Below are positions 45,590-57,065 of a stretch of DNA of 64,000 nt, piece after piece. The notes under the pieces were generated by a model. It was not told the DNA's origin and searched no databases. It saw only the letters and a list, made by a program, of their open reading frames with translations. Numbering within the stretch: the first letter of the stretch is position 1; the number at the start of each line of letters is the position of its first letter. Source of the DNA: Novosphingobium sp. MD-1 (lineage in GTDB: Bacteria > Pseudomonadota > Alphaproteobacteria > Sphingomonadales > Sphingomonadaceae). The stretch covers positions 451,501-515,500 of the forward strand of contig NZ_BBXA01000030.1 of the NCBI RefSeq assembly GCF_001014975.1, given 5' to 3'. Made by a program: the position numbers and the translations under genes.

Positions 45590-47398
45590 ATGGAACGACG
45601 GGAATTTCTGGGTTTCGCGGGAATCGCGGCGGGTGCGCTTGGCGGAGGCTGGCCGCTCCGGGTTCTGGCCCAGACGGCCGGCGATGCCGCGTTCAACGCG
45701 CTGGCCGACAGATTGTTCTACGAACAGCTGCTTATCGAGCCCGAAAACGCGACGCGCCTTGGCCTCGACAAGGGCACTCGTGCCGGCTTGCGAGCACGGC
45801 TTGATGACTACAGCGAGGCCGGGAAGGACGCGTCGCGGGCGTTCAACGAACGCGCCTTGGCGGCAATGCGTGGCGTGGATGCGGGAAGCCTGAGCGCCGC
45901 CGCCCGGCTGAACCGCGATGTCCTTGCCTACAAGTTCGAACAGGAACTCGCCGGCAAGCCGTTCGGGCTGGACGACGTGGAAAATCCCTATCCGATCACG
46001 CAGCAGAGCGGCGTCTATTTCAGTGTTCCCGACTTTCTCGACAGCCAGCACCCGGTCGAGAACGCCGATGACGCCGAAGCCTATCTGACGCGGCTGCGGG
46101 CCTTCGCTTTCGCGCTGGACGATGAAACCGCGCGGCAGCGGCGCGACGCCGGGCGCGGCCTGATCGCGCCGGTATGGTCCGTCGATCTGGTGCTGAAGCA
46201 GATGCGCGCGCTGCGCGCACCGTCGCCCGAACAGAACGCCATGGTGCGATCGCTGGTCAAGCGAACGACAGCAAAGACCGTGGCAGGCGACTGGGAAAGC
46301 CGGGCTGCCCGGATCGTGGCGGGAGACGTCTATCCCGCGCTCGATCGCCAGATCGCGCTGATGCAGCAGTTGCGAGGACGCACGCGGCCGGGCGATGGCG
46401 CGTGGCGTCTGCCCAAGGGCGACGAGATTTACGGGCTGGCGCTGCGCAAGGCGACCACCACCGATCACACGGCCGAGCAGGTCCACAAGATCGGGCTGGA
46501 GCAGGTAGCCGATATTTCCGCAAAGCTGGACGTGATCCTGAAGGGCGCGGGCTTCACCTCCGGTTCGGTTGGGGCGCGGCTGACCGCGCTCAACGCCTCG
46601 CCCGCGCAACGCTATCCGAACACCGATCAGGGGCGCCTGGACCTGATCGCCAGCCTGAACGCGGGTATCGCCGCGATGACGCAGAAACTGCCGCGCGCGT
46701 TCCGCGACATCCCGTCTGAACCGCTCGAAATCCGCCGCGTTCCGGTGGAAATTCAGGATGGCGCGCCGAACGGGTATTACTATTCCGCGCCGCTCGACGG
46801 TTCGCGCCCGGCGATCTACTGGATCAACCTGAAGGACGTTGCCGACTGGCCGAAGTATTCGCTGCCGGCGCTGACCTACCACGAGGGCATTCCCGGCCAT
46901 CACTTGCAGGGCGGCTATACCCGTAGCGGCGGGAACCTGCCGATGTTCCTGAAGGACTATTTCATTTCCGCCTATGGCGAGGGCTGGGCGCTCTATGCCG
47001 AGCAGCTAGCCGATGAACTGGGCGGATATACCGGCATCGAAAGCGCCGGCTATCTCCAGTCCTTCCTGTTCCGCGCGGCGCGTCTGGTGGTCGATACCGG
47101 GCTGAACCACTACCGCTGGAGCCGTGAGAAAGCGACCGACTACCTCGTCAACACAGTGGGCTTCGCGCGGCCGCGCAGCCAGCGCGAGATCGAGCGCTAT
47201 TGCGCCTCGATCGGGCAGGCGTGCAGCTATAAGATGGGTCACACGGCCTGGGTTGCTGCGCGCACCAAGGCGCAGCAGGCACTGGGCGACCACTTCAGCC
47301 TGCCCTGGTTTCACGACATCCTGAAGGAAGGCGTGATGCCGCTGTCTATGCTGGAGAAGCGGGTGGACGAACGGATCGCCGAAGCGAAGCGCGGCTGA
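45590..47398 (+). CDS. DUF885 family metallopeptidase-like protein
   Basis: A 602-residue protein with a Tat-type signal (MERREFLGFAGIAAGALGGG). The metal-binding region YHEGIPGHHLQ (HExxxHH form) is followed by EGWALYAE, as in DUF885 proteins related to M32/M3-type zinc peptidases. The long helical N-terminal part (ALADRLFYEQLLIEPENATRLG) is typical. Export folded through Tat would put it in the periplasm. The substrate is unknown. Confidence 0.8.
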   Translation: MERREFLGFAGIAAGALGGGWPLRVLAQTAGDAAFNALADRLFYEQLLIEPENATRLGLDKGTRAGLRARLDDYSEAGKDASRAFNERALAAMRGVDAGSLSAAARLNRDVLAYKFEQELAGKPFGLDDVENPYPITQQSGVYFSVPDFLDSQHPVENADDAEAYLTRLRAFAFALDDETARQRRDAGRGLIAPVWSVDLVLKQMRALRAPSPEQNAMVRSLVKRTTAKTVAGDWESRAARIVAGDVYPALDRQIALMQQLRGRTRPGDGAWRLPKGDEIYGLALRKATTTDHTAEQVHKIGLEQVADISAKLDVILKGAGFTSGSVGARLTALNASPAQRYPNTDQGRLDLIASLNAGIAAMTQKLPRAFRDIPSEPLEIRRVPVEIQDGAPNGYYYSAPLDGSRPAIYWINLKDVADWPKYSLPALTYHEGIPGHHLQGGYTRSGGNLPMFLKDYFISAYGEGWALYAEQLADELGGYTGIESAGYLQSFLFRAARLVVDTGLNHYRWSREKATDYLVNTVGFARPRSQREIERYCASIGQACSYKMGHTAWVAARTKAQQALGDHFSLPWFHDILKEGVMPLSMLEKRVDERIAEAKRG

Positions 47399-47426
47399 CG
47401 ACCGAAGGCTGGGAGCTTGTCGGCTC

Positions 47427-49223
<1,797 letters not shown>

Positions 49224-49354
49224 GCCGCGCGCTTAGCCGCCGGTGGGCAGAAGGTCTAGGGTCAGGACTACCGGCCGGCACTTTTTGCCTGAACCGCCGC
49301 CGGCATCCGCATTCACGCCTTGTTCAATGCTTCGGCTCTAGGCAAAGCAGCATC

Positions 49355-49654
49355 ATGCGCTGGATCATCGCCTTTACCGCTGTCGGTCTCGCGGCCTTGC
49401 CTGCGACGGCCTTTTCGGCCCCGAACCGTCCTGACGCCCAGGGCGAAGTCCGCCGCGACCTGCGCGCGGGCAACGTGCGTTCGCTGCGCGAGATCGAGCG
49501 GACCGTGTTGCCGACCAAGCCGGGAATGCAATACCTGGGGCCGGAATACGATCCCGCCGCCATGGTCTATCGCCTGAAGTTCATTCGCGAAGGCCATGTC
49601 ATGTTCGTCGACGTGGATGCGCGCACCGGGCAGGTGCTGGGTGAATCCCGCTGA
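49355..49654 (+). CDS. small periplasmic PepSY-domain protein, FeuN-like
   Basis: A 99-residue protein with a signal peptide (cleavage near ATAFSAPN) and a single PepSY-like domain (VRRDLRAGNVRSLREIERTV, then MVYRLKFIREGHVMFVDVDARTGQVLGES). It lies 110 bp before a response regulator and its PhoQ-like kinase on the same strand. In rhizobia a small periplasmic protein, FeuN, encoded just before feuPQ restrains the FeuQ kinase. A similar role is plausible here but is inference. Confidence 0.75.
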   Translation: MRWIIAFTAVGLAALPATAFSAPNRPDAQGEVRRDLRAGNVRSLREIERTVLPTKPGMQYLGPEYDPAAMVYRLKFIREGHVMFVDVDARTGQVLGESR

Positions 49655-49672
49655 TCTTTCCATTCCTTGACC

Positions 49673-49707
49673 GTTCAGGTTCAAGGGATCATCTAGCATT
49701 CCTGAAC
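49673..49707. promoter_or_regulatory. GTTCAG repeats before the response regulator
   Basis: GTTCAG (49673-49678) is followed directly by GTTCAA (49679-49684), and an inverted copy CCTGAAC lies at 49701-49707, all between the PepSY gene and the response-regulator gene. Tandem hexamers of this kind are typical of OmpR/PhoP-type binding, so autoregulation is possible. Confidence 0.35.
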
Positions 49708-49763
49708 ACGTAACCGCGCGCTCTCCGGCATGGGAGCGGGCGAGCAGCAGGGGACAGCCTTAC

Positions 49764-50441
49764 ATGCGCATCCTGATCGTCGAGGACGAACCGACCCTCG
49801 GCAAGCAGCTCAAGGCCACGCTGGAACACAATGGCTACGCCGTCGATCTTTCCACCGATGGCGAGGACGGCCATTTTCTCGGCTCGACAGAGGACTACGA
49901 CGCGGTGATCCTCGATCTGGGCCTGCCCGAGATCGACGGGCTGACCGTGCTTGGCATGTGGCGCAAGGAAGGGCGCAAATTCCCGGTGCTGGTGCTGACG
50001 GCGCGCGACAGCTGGTCCGACAAGGTGGCCGGGCTCGACGCGGGCGCCGACGACTATCTGGCCAAGCCGTTCCAGACCGAGGAACTGATCGCCCGCCTGC
50101 GCGCGCTGATCCGTCGGGCTTCGGGCAACTCCTCGTCGGAACTCATCGCGGGCGACGTGCGGCTCGATACCCGTTCGGGCCGGGTCACGCTGAACGGCGA
50201 GCCGGTGAAGCTGACGGCGCAGGAATACAAGCTGCTGTCCTACCTGCTTCACCACAAGGGCAAGGTCGTCAGCCGCACCGAATTGATCGAGCATATCTAC
50301 GATCAGGATTTCGACCGGGATTCGAACACGATCGAGGTGTTCGTCACCCGTATCCGCAAGAAGCTGGGGCCGGACGTGATCACCACGATCCGGGGGCTGG
50401 GTTACAGCCTCGACGATCCGGCCCATCCGGGCCGCGGTTGA
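49764..50441 (+). CDS. OmpR/PhoP-type response regulator (FeuP-like)
   Basis: A 225-residue regulator. The receiver domain spans residues 1-120 with the acidic pair in IVEDEP, phospho-acceptor Asp51 in VILDLGLPEIDG, Thr/Ala in VLTARD and the Lys in DDYLAKPF. A winged-helix DNA-binding domain follows from about 130 (LTAQEYKLLSYLLHHKGKVV; EVFVTRIRKKLG; TIRGLGYSL). The kinase gene follows after 72 bp. Confidence 0.9.
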   Translation: MRILIVEDEPTLGKQLKATLEHNGYAVDLSTDGEDGHFLGSTEDYDAVILDLGLPEIDGLTVLGMWRKEGRKFPVLVLTARDSWSDKVAGLDAGADDYLAKPFQTEELIARLRALIRRASGNSSSELIAGDVRLDTRSGRVTLNGEPVKLTAQEYKLLSYLLHHKGKVVSRTELIEHIYDQDFDRDSNTIEVFVTRIRKKLGPDVITTIRGLGYSLDDPAHPGRG

Positions 50442-50513
50442 CGATCGGCGCCTTGTCCGCGGCACCGCAGGGCATGACACGGCATCGCGGCGGACGGGCA
50501 GGGAACTGAGAGC

Positions 50514-51896
50514 GTGACCACCACCGCGCAGGAACCGAAGACAGCGCCGCACACCGGATCGCTGGCGCGGCGCATGATGCTGATCGCGTTCGCGTGGATC
50601 ACGGTGCTGTTGCTGGGCGGTGGGCTCGCGCTCGACCGCACGCTGACCGGCCTGGTCACGCGCAATTTCGACGAACAGCTGGGCTACATGCTGACCGCCA
50701 TGGTCGCCTCGGCCGAGATCGGGCCGGATGGCGAAGTGTTCTTCAACCGGCCGCTGGGGGACCAGCGCTTTCTGGAACCGAACAGCGGGCTCTACTGGCA
50801 GATCAGCGGGCAGGGGCATGAGGATTTCCCGTCGCGCTCGCTGTGGGACCGCACGCTCAAGCTCCAGAGCGACCATGTCGATACCGAGCCGCACATCTAT
50901 GATAGCGGCCAGTTCGAGGGCGAACGGCTGCGGATGATCGAGCGATCGGTAATCCTGCCGGGCAGCAACACGCTGTGGCAATTCGCGGTCGCCGCCAGCC
51001 GCAGTGAACTTGACGCGCAGATCCGCCGCATCCGCTCGATCCTGATCTGGTCGTTCGTGGTGCTGGGGCTGGGGCTGTTCGGCATGGCGGCCTTGCAGAC
51101 CTATTACGGGCTGGGGCCGTTGCGGCGCGTGCGGCGGGCGATCGCGGCCATGCGCGAAGGCGGGGCGAGCCGGGTCAACGAGCCGCTGCCGCTGGAAGTG
51201 CAGCCGCTGGTGCTGGAGCTGAACGCGCTGCTCGAACATTCGGAACGGCAGGCGGAGGAAGCCCGCACCCACGCCGGCAACCTGGCCCATGCGCTCAAGA
51301 CGCCGCTGACGGTGGTGATGAACGCGGCGACGGCCAAGGCTTCGGACCTTGCCGATACGGTGATCCGCGAGGCGGCGGTGATGCGGCGCCAGGTGGATCA
51401 CCACCTGGCCCGCGCGCGCGCCGTCGGCCGCCGCGCGACCGGCCTTTCGCGCGCGGTGGTGTGGGAAAGCGCCGAGGCGGTGGAGCGCGCGGTTACACGG
51501 CTCTATCCCAAAGTCCGCTTCGACATGGACGGCAGCCGCGAGGCGCAGGTCGCGATCGAACGGCAGGATCTGGACGAGATATTGGGCAACCTGATCGAGA
51601 ACGCCGCCAAGTATGGCGGCGGCAGCGTGTTCATCACCGTGGACGCGAACCCGGCGGACCCGAAGTTCTGCGACATCTGGGTCGAGGACGACGGCATGGG
51701 CATTCCCGAGGAAGCGCGGGAGCGCATCTTCGATCGGGGCGCGCGGCTCGATACCGGCAAGCCCGGAACCGGGCTGGGCCTGGCCATCGTGCGCGACGTG
51801 GCCGAGCTTTACGGCGGTTCGATTTCGCTGAACGAAAGCGAGGATCTGGGTGGGTTGCTGACCACGCTGCGCCTGCCGCGCGTGGTGGTGAAGTAA
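50514..51896 (+). CDS. PhoQ/FeuQ-like sensor histidine kinase
   Basis: A 460-residue membrane kinase from a GTG. TM1 is near residues 22-42 and TM2 near 174-196, framing a periplasmic sensor of about 130 residues. The H-box is LAHALKTPLTVVMN with His259, of the HALKTPL type found in PhoQ-like kinases. The ATPase domain has NLIENAAKYGG (N box), DDGMGIP (G1) and GTGLGLAIV (G2). Periplasmic signals and possible control by the PepSY protein encoded upstream are likely but unproven. Confidence 0.9.
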   Translation: MTTTAQEPKTAPHTGSLARRMMLIAFAWITVLLLGGGLALDRTLTGLVTRNFDEQLGYMLTAMVASAEIGPDGEVFFNRPLGDQRFLEPNSGLYWQISGQGHEDFPSRSLWDRTLKLQSDHVDTEPHIYDSGQFEGERLRMIERSVILPGSNTLWQFAVAASRSELDAQIRRIRSILIWSFVVLGLGLFGMAALQTYYGLGPLRRVRRAIAAMREGGASRVNEPLPLEVQPLVLELNALLEHSERQAEEARTHAGNLAHALKTPLTVVMNAATAKASDLADTVIREAAVMRRQVDHHLARARAVGRRATGLSRAVVWESAEAVERAVTRLYPKVRFDMDGSREAQVAIERQDLDEILGNLIENAAKYGGGSVFITVDANPADPKFCDIWVEDDGMGIPEEARERIFDRGARLDTGKPGTGLGLAIVRDVAELYGGSISLNESEDLGGLLTTLRLPRVVVK

Positions 51897-51903
51897 CGGC
51901 CGC

Positions 51904-52800
51904 CTACCGTTCGCGCGGATGGGCGTTGCGATAGACGTCCAGCAGCGTTGCCGCGTCCACCTTGGTGTAGATCTGCGTTGAACTGAGGCTAGCGTGGCCC
52001 AGTAGCTCCTGCAACGAACGCAAGTCTGCACCCGCGCCGAGCAGGTGCGTGGCGAAGCTGTGCCGCAAGGCGTGCGGGGTCGCGGTGGGAGGCAGGCCAA
52101 GCACCGTGCGGGCGCGCGCGACGGCCTTCTGCACCATGCCCTGCGCCAGCGGACCGCCCTTGGCGCCCCGGAACAGGGGGGCGTCCTTCGTCAGCGGCCA
52201 GGGCGCCTTGGCGGCATAGTCCTCCACCGCCGCCCGCACGATCGGCAGGATCGCGACGACGCGCTGGCGATTACCCTTGCCGGTGACGACGAGCGATTCG
52301 CCCAGCGGGAGGACGGCGGCCGGCAGGGCCAGCGCCTCGGCGATGCGCAGGCCCGCACCATAGAGCAGCAGCAGGACGGCGCGATCGCGCGCGGCGATCC
52401 ATTCCTCGCTGGCGTCTTCGGCGACCATGGCGGCGAGGTTGACCGCCTCATCCGGCGTGATCGGGCGCGGCAGGCCCTTCTTCACGCGCGGGCCGCGCAG
52501 GCGGGGCGGCGCGATGCCGGTTTCGCCGGATTGTTCGCGCGCGAAGGCGATGAACGACTTGATCGCCGACAGTTCGCGCGCGGCGGAGACATTGCCGATC
52601 CCGTCTGCCCGCCGCGCGGCAAGGTGCGTGCGCAGCGTGGCGGGATCGAGCCGGGCGAGCGAGGCCCAGCCCTGCGCGGGCGGAAGCGCCGCCAGGAGGC
52701 GCGTGGCGGTGGCGAGGTAGGCGCGGACCGTATGCGGGGAGCGGCGCCGCGCCAGCGAAAGGTGCTGGCCCCAGGCTTCGAGGATGTCCTGCGGCGTCAT
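51904..52800 (-). CDS. xerC: tyrosine recombinase XerC
   Basis: A 298-residue tyrosine recombinase that resolves chromosome dimers at dif with XerD. The N-terminal SAM-like domain is followed by the catalytic domain: Arg in YGAGLRIAEAL, Lys in VVTGKGNRQR, the HxxR in PHALRHSFATHLL, His in LLGHASLSSTQIYTKVD and the nucleophile Tyr in that last segment. Its ATG overlaps the hemW stop (ATGA). The housekeeping operon context and normal length favour XerC over a phage integrase. Confidence 0.87.
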   Translation of the reverse strand: MTPQDILEAWGQHLSLARRRSPHTVRAYLATATRLLAALPPAQGWASLARLDPATLRTHLAARRADGIGNVSAARELSAIKSFIAFAREQSGETGIAPPRLRGPRVKKGLPRPITPDEAVNLAAMVAEDASEEWIAARDRAVLLLLYGAGLRIAEALALPAAVLPLGESLVVTGKGNRQRVVAILPIVRAAVEDYAAKAPWPLTKDAPLFRGAKGGPLAQGMVQKAVARARTVLGLPPTATPHALRHSFATHLLGAGADLRSLQELLGHASLSSTQIYTKVDAATLLDVYRNAHPRER

Positions 52801-53951
52801 GCCGCAACCAGGCTTTCGGGCACGAGTTCGCCCAGCAGCGCGTCGAGCAGTGGCATGCCCTTTCCGGTGACGGCCAGCCGGTCGCCGGTATCGTTCAGCA
52901 GGCCCAATCCGGCATAGAACGCGCGCTTGGCGGGCACCACGAGATCGCTTTCGGCGAAACCGAACCGCGCCGCCAGCGCCTTCACGTCCACGCCTTCGGC
53001 CAGCCGCAGGCCCATCAGCATCGCTTCGGAAGCCTGCTCCGCCATCCCCAGCGCGCGCTGTTCGGCAAGGCCATGCGCCTGCGCGTCCACCGCCTTGAGG
53101 AAGTTTTCCGGCTTGCGGTGGCGCACTGTCGCCACGCCGCCGCGCCGCCCGTGCGCGCCGGGGCCTATGCCGGCATAATCGCCATAGCGCCAGTAGGTGA
53201 GGTTGTGGCGGCTTTCCTCGCCGGGGCGGGCGTGGTTGCTGATCTCGTAGGCGGGCAGGCCCGCGCGCGCGGTGAGTTCGCGGGTCAGGCCGAAAAGCGC
53301 GCCGGCCGCGTCATCGTCGAGCGGCGTGAAGCGGCCTTCGCGCACGAGCGTGGCGAAGCGCGTGCCCGGCTCGATCGTCAACTGGTAGAGCGAGAGGTGA
53401 CCGGTGCCGAAGGCCAGCGCGCGGGTCAGTTCGGCTTCCCAGCTTTCCGGGGTGTGATCGGGGCGCGCATAGATCAGGTCGAAGCTGACGCGGCGGAAAT
53501 GCCGTTGCGCCACGGCAAGCGCGGCCAGCCCTTCGCTGGCGTCATGAAGCCGGCCGAGAAAGCGCAAGGCGGTATCGTCCAGCGCCTGAAGCCCCAGCGA
53601 GACGCGGTTGATGCCGGCCTGCGCCAGCGCCGCGAAGTTGGCGGCTTCCACCGAGGAAGGGTTGGCTTCCAGCGTGATCTCGATGTCTTCGGCAAAGCGC
53701 CAATGCCGGCTAGCTTGCGCAATCAGGCTTTCGACCAGCGCGGGCGGCATCAGCGATGGCGTGCCGCCGCCGAAGAAGATCGAAGTCAACTCACGGCCAC
53801 CGGACAGCGCCGCTTCGTGCGCCATGTCCGCCAGCAGCGCGGCCTGCCACTGGCCTATGTCGGTGCGTTCGCGTACATGGCTGTTGAAGTCGCAATAGGG
53901 GCACTTCGCCAGGCAGAACGGCCAGTGGATATAGAGCGCAAGCGGCGTCAT
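52797..53951 (-). CDS. hemW: radical SAM haem chaperone HemW
   Basis: A 384-residue radical-SAM protein. The cluster ligands CxxxCxxC are in FCLAKCPYCDFN near residues 13-20, then FFGGGTPSLM and the SLGLQALDDTALRFLGR segment follow. The C-terminal HemN_C domain is complete. HemW carries haem; unlike HemN it lacks the N-terminal extension needed for coproporphyrinogen oxidation. The start at 53951 is ten bases after the rdgB stop. Confidence 0.87.
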   Translation of the reverse strand: MTPLALYIHWPFCLAKCPYCDFNSHVRERTDIGQWQAALLADMAHEAALSGGRELTSIFFGGGTPSLMPPALVESLIAQASRHWRFAEDIEITLEANPSSVEAANFAALAQAGINRVSLGLQALDDTALRFLGRLHDASEGLAALAVAQRHFRRVSFDLIYARPDHTPESWEAELTRALAFGTGHLSLYQLTIEPGTRFATLVREGRFTPLDDDAAGALFGLTRELTARAGLPAYEISNHARPGEESRHNLTYWRYGDYAGIGPGAHGRRGGVATVRHRKPENFLKAVDAQAHGLAEQRALGMAEQASEAMLMGLRLAEGVDVKALAARFGFAESDLVVPAKRAFYAGLGLLNDTGDRLAVTGKGMPLLDALLGELVPESLVAA

Positions 53952-53961
53952 CGGCCCGGTT

Positions 53962-54591
53962 CTACTCCGGGAACTGTTCCGCGACCAGCTTGGCGAAGGC
54001 ATCGGCGCGGTGGCTGATGCGATGCTTTTCCTCCGGATCGAGTTCGGCGAAAGTACGGGTGCCGCCGGCGGGCACGAACACCGGATCGTAGCCGAAGCCC
54101 AGCGTGCCGCGCGGCGGCCAGGTCAGCGTGCCGTGCGCGCGGCCTTCATAGACGGCGCTGGCGCCATCGGGCCAGGCGATGGCGAGGACGCAGGCGAAGT
54201 ATCCGTCGCGCGGGGTGTCCGCCCCCTGTTCGCACAGTTTCCCCTCGACCTTGCCCATGGCCATGTACCAATCGCGACCGGGGCCGCCTTCATAGGGCGC
54301 GGCTTCGGCCCAGTCGGCGGTATAGACGCCGGGCGCGCCGCCCAGCGCGGCGACGCAGAGGCCGGAATCGTCGGCCAGCGCCGGCAGGTTCGCCGCTTCC
54401 GCCGCCGCGCGCGCCTTGATCAGCGCGTTCTCGACGAAAGTCGTGCCGGTTTCGGCCGGTTCGGGCAGGCCGAGTTCGCCGGCGGACAGGCACTCCACGC
54501 CATAGGGCGCCAGCAACGCCTGGATTTCGCGGAGCTTGCCCTTGTTGTGCGTGGCGATGACGAGCTTGCCGCGCGCCAGGTGGCGTGTCAC
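53962..54591 (-). CDS. rdgB: XTP/dITP pyrophosphatase (RdgB/HAM1)
   Basis: A 209-residue enzyme from a GTG at 54591 that overlaps the rph stop (GTGA). It hydrolyses dITP and XTP to keep damaged purines out of DNA and RNA. Family marks are [18 protein letters not shown] at the start, [18 protein letters not shown] with the catalytic acidic residues, and [13 protein letters not shown]. The order rph-rdgB-hemW is conserved in alphaproteobacteria. Confidence 0.92.
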   Translation of the reverse strand: MTRHLARGKLVIATHNKGKLREIQALLAPYGVECLSAGELGLPEPAETGTTFVENALIKARAAAEAANLPALADDSGLCVAALGGAPGVYTADWAEAAPYEGGPGRDWYMAMGKVEGKLCEQGADTPRDGYFACVLAIAWPDGASAVYEGRAHGTLTWPPRGTLGFGYDPVFVPAGGTRTFAELDPEEKHRISHRADAFAKLVAEQFPE

Positions 54592-55304
54592 CGCGCGACA
54601 GCCTTGGCCTGTGCATCGAAGATCTGCGCGCAACCCACGCGGGCGAGGCGGAGCAGCCGGAGCAGACCCTCCTCGTCATAGGTCGCGCCTTCGGCGGTGG
54701 CCTGCACCTCGGCGATCTTGCCGCCATCGATCAGCACGAAGTTGGCATCGGCATCGGCCGAGGAATCCTCGATGTAGTCGAGGTCCAGCACCGGCACGCC
54801 GTTCACGATTCCGCACGAGATCGCGGCTACCTTTTCGGTCAGCGGATCGTCTTGGATCGCTCCGGCGTCGATCAGCTTCTGCACCGCCAGGCGCAGCGCG
54901 ATCCACGCGCCCGAGATCGAGGCGGTGCGGGTGCCGCCATCGGCCTGGATCACGTCGCAATCGAGCGTGATCTGGCGTTCGCCCAGTTTCTTGAGGTCGG
55001 TCACGGCGCGCAGGCTGCGGCCGATCAGGCGCTGGATTTCCTGCGTGCGGCCGGACTGCTTGCCCTTGGCCGCCTCACGACTGCCGCGCGTGTGGGTGGC
55101 GCGGGGCAGCATCGAATATTCCGCCGTCACCCAGCCTTCGCCCTTGCCGCGCATGAACGGCGGCACGCGCTCTTCCACCGAAGCGGTGACCAGCACCTTG
55201 GTATCGCCGAATCCGATCAGGACCGAACCTTCGGCATGCTTGGTGAAGTTGGTCTCGATCGTGATGGCGCGCATTTCGTCTGCGGCGCGGCCGGAAGGGC
55301 GCAT
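54588..55304 (-). CDS. rph: ribonuclease PH
   Basis: A 238-residue phosphorolytic 3'-5' exoribonuclease that trims tRNA ends. [20 protein letters not shown] at the start, [34 protein letters not shown] and [19 protein letters not shown] are typical. The start at 55304 was chosen as the family N-terminus. It is divergent from hrcA by about 110 bp. Confidence 0.94.
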   Translation of the reverse strand: MRPSGRAADEMRAITIETNFTKHAEGSVLIGFGDTKVLVTASVEERVPPFMRGKGEGWVTAEYSMLPRATHTRGSREAAKGKQSGRTQEIQRLIGRSLRAVTDLKKLGERQITLDCDVIQADGGTRTASISGAWIALRLAVQKLIDAGAIQDDPLTEKVAAISCGIVNGVPVLDLDYIEDSSADADANFVLIDGGKIAEVQATAEGATYDEEGLLRLLRLARVGCAQIFDAQAKAVAR

Positions 55305-55415
55305 GGCGATTATCCTGCAAATCCGCATGCCGATGACAGGCGGGTGTTGAAAGTTGCGCAGGCCCTACGCGCAATGCCCTTGAGCCTGCAAGCCTGCCGT
55401 TTACATTGGGTGCTT

Positions 55416-56480
55416 ATGGTTTCGCTTCCGCTCACCGAACTGTCCAGCCGCGCCCGGGATATCTTCCGGCTCGTGGTGGAAGGCTATATAGCCAGCGGCC
55501 AGCCGGTCGGCTCCAAGACCTTGGCGGGCACGGGCGGGGTCAACCTGTCGCCCGCCTCGATCCGTTCGGTGCTGCAGGAATTGCAGGACGCGGGGCTGCT
55601 GGCCGCGCCCCACACCAGCGCGGGCCGGATGCCGACCGAGATTGGCCTGCGCCTGTTTGTCGATGGCATCATGCAGGTGGCGGAACCCTCAGCGGCGGAG
55701 CGCGCGCAGATCCAGCGGGGCCTTGCCGAAGGCGGCACGATCGAGGCGGCGCTCAACGCCGCGTCGCTGGCGCTGTCGGAACTGTCCGCCGGCGCGGGCG
55801 TCGTGATGGTGCCGCGGCGCGAGCCCCGGCTTATGCAGCTTTCCTTCATGGCCCTTTCGCCCGGACGGGCTCTGGCGGTGCTGGTGGGCGAGGATGGCGC
55901 GATCGAGAACCGGCTGATCGACCTGCCGGCGGATGTTCCGCCCCACGCGTTGGAGCAGGCAGGCAATTACCTGACGCACAAGCTGATGGGGCGCACGCTG
56001 GGCGAAGCCGCCGTGGAAATCCGGCGCGACATCGCGGGCGGCCGGTCCGCGCTCGATACTGCCAGCCGCGATCTGGTCGAACGGGGATTGGCGATCTGGT
56101 CGATGGACGCGGCGCAGCGCCCGGTGCTGGTGGTGCGCGGGCAGGCCAACCTGCTGGACGAGGCCGCGCTGGGCGACATCGAGCGTGTCCGCCAACTGCT
56201 GGACCAGCTCGAGAACGCCGAGGCGATCGCCGGGGTGCTCGATGCCGCGCGCGATGCCGAATCGACGCGGATTTTCATCGGCAGCGAGAACCGCCTGTTC
56301 TCGCTGTCCGGCTCGTCGGTGATCGCTTCGCCGTGGCGCGATGCGGAAGGGCGCGTCGTCGGCGTGGTGGGGGTTATCGGACCGACGCGGTTGAATTATG
56401 CGCGCGTTGTCCCCATGGTGGATTTCACGGCTCAATCGTTGAGCAAACTCATCGGACAAGACGGATTTTCAAGAAAATGA
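55416..56480 (+). CDS. hrcA: heat-inducible transcription repressor HrcA
   Basis: A 354-residue repressor with an N-terminal winged HTH (RARDIFRLVVEGYIASGQPV; SPASIRSVLQELQDAGLL; TSAGRMPTEIGLRLFVD) and the C-terminal dimerisation domain (IFIGSENRLFSLSGSSVIAS). HrcA binds CIRCE elements and represses chaperone genes, chiefly groESL. I see no CIRCE palindrome near its own start or before dnaK. The ATG at 55416 was preferred to an in-frame GTG at 55410. Its stop overlaps grpE (ATGA). Confidence 0.93.
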   Translation: MVSLPLTELSSRARDIFRLVVEGYIASGQPVGSKTLAGTGGVNLSPASIRSVLQELQDAGLLAAPHTSAGRMPTEIGLRLFVDGIMQVAEPSAAERAQIQRGLAEGGTIEAALNAASLALSELSAGAGVVMVPRREPRLMQLSFMALSPGRALAVLVGEDGAIENRLIDLPADVPPHALEQAGNYLTHKLMGRTLGEAAVEIRRDIAGGRSALDTASRDLVERGLAIWSMDAAQRPVLVVRGQANLLDEAALGDIERVRQLLDQLENAEAIAGVLDAARDAESTRIFIGSENRLFSLSGSSVIASPWRDAEGRVVGVVGVIGPTRLNYARVVPMVDFTAQSLSKLIGQDGFSRK

Positions 56481-57037
56481 CGGATAACGAGACACGCCCG
56501 CTGGACGAAGCTGCACAGGCAGAACTGAAGGGTGTGCCCGAGGAACTGATCGATTCGGCGGGCAACGGCGAGGAACTGGTCAAGCTGCGCGAAGAACTCG
56601 AGGCGGCGAAGCAGGGCATCCTTTACGCAAAGGCCGAAACGCAGAACCTGCGCCGCCGCATGGAAAAGGACATCGCGGACACGCGCGCCTACGCCGCGAC
56701 CGGCTTCGCGCGCGACATCCTGTCCGTGGCCGACAACCTGGCGCGCGCGCTGGAATCGATCCCCGCAGACTTGCGCGATGACGAGAAGTTCAAGAATCTG
56801 GTCGCCGGACTGGAAGCCACGGGGCGGGAGATCGAGAAGGTCTTCGCCGGCCACGGCATCAGCCGTATCGCGGCCACGGGCCTGCCGCTCGATCCGCACC
56901 AGCATCAGGCGATGATGGAAGTGCCTTCCGCCGACGCCGAACCCGGCACCGTGCTGCAGGAACTTCAGGCCGGCTACATGATCAAGGACCGCCTGCTGCG
57001 ACCCGCGATGGTGGCCGTGGCCAAAAAGCCGGACTGA
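56477..57037 (+). CDS. grpE: co-chaperone GrpE
   Basis: The nucleotide exchange factor of DnaK, 186 residues: an acidic N-terminus, a long coiled-coil (residues 33-90) and the C-terminal beta domain (PLDPHQHQAMMEVPS; ELQAGYMIKDRLLRPAMVAVAK). Coupled to hrcA by a four-base overlap. dnaK and dnaJ follow about 2.3 kb further on, after four unrelated genes. Confidence 0.94.
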   Translation: MTDNETRPLDEAAQAELKGVPEELIDSAGNGEELVKLREELEAAKQGILYAKAETQNLRRRMEKDIADTRAYAATGFARDILSVADNLARALESIPADLRDDEKFKNLVAGLEATGREIEKVFAGHGISRIAATGLPLDPHQHQAMMEVPSADAEPGTVLQELQAGYMIKDRLLRPAMVAVAKKPD

Positions 57038-57065
57038 GCCGGACGACGGGGCAAGCGCTGGCGCG

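Noticed and set aside
55304..55416. CIRCE element before hrcA
   Set aside because: No TTAGCACTC/GAGTGCTAA palindrome is present; the same is true before dnaK.
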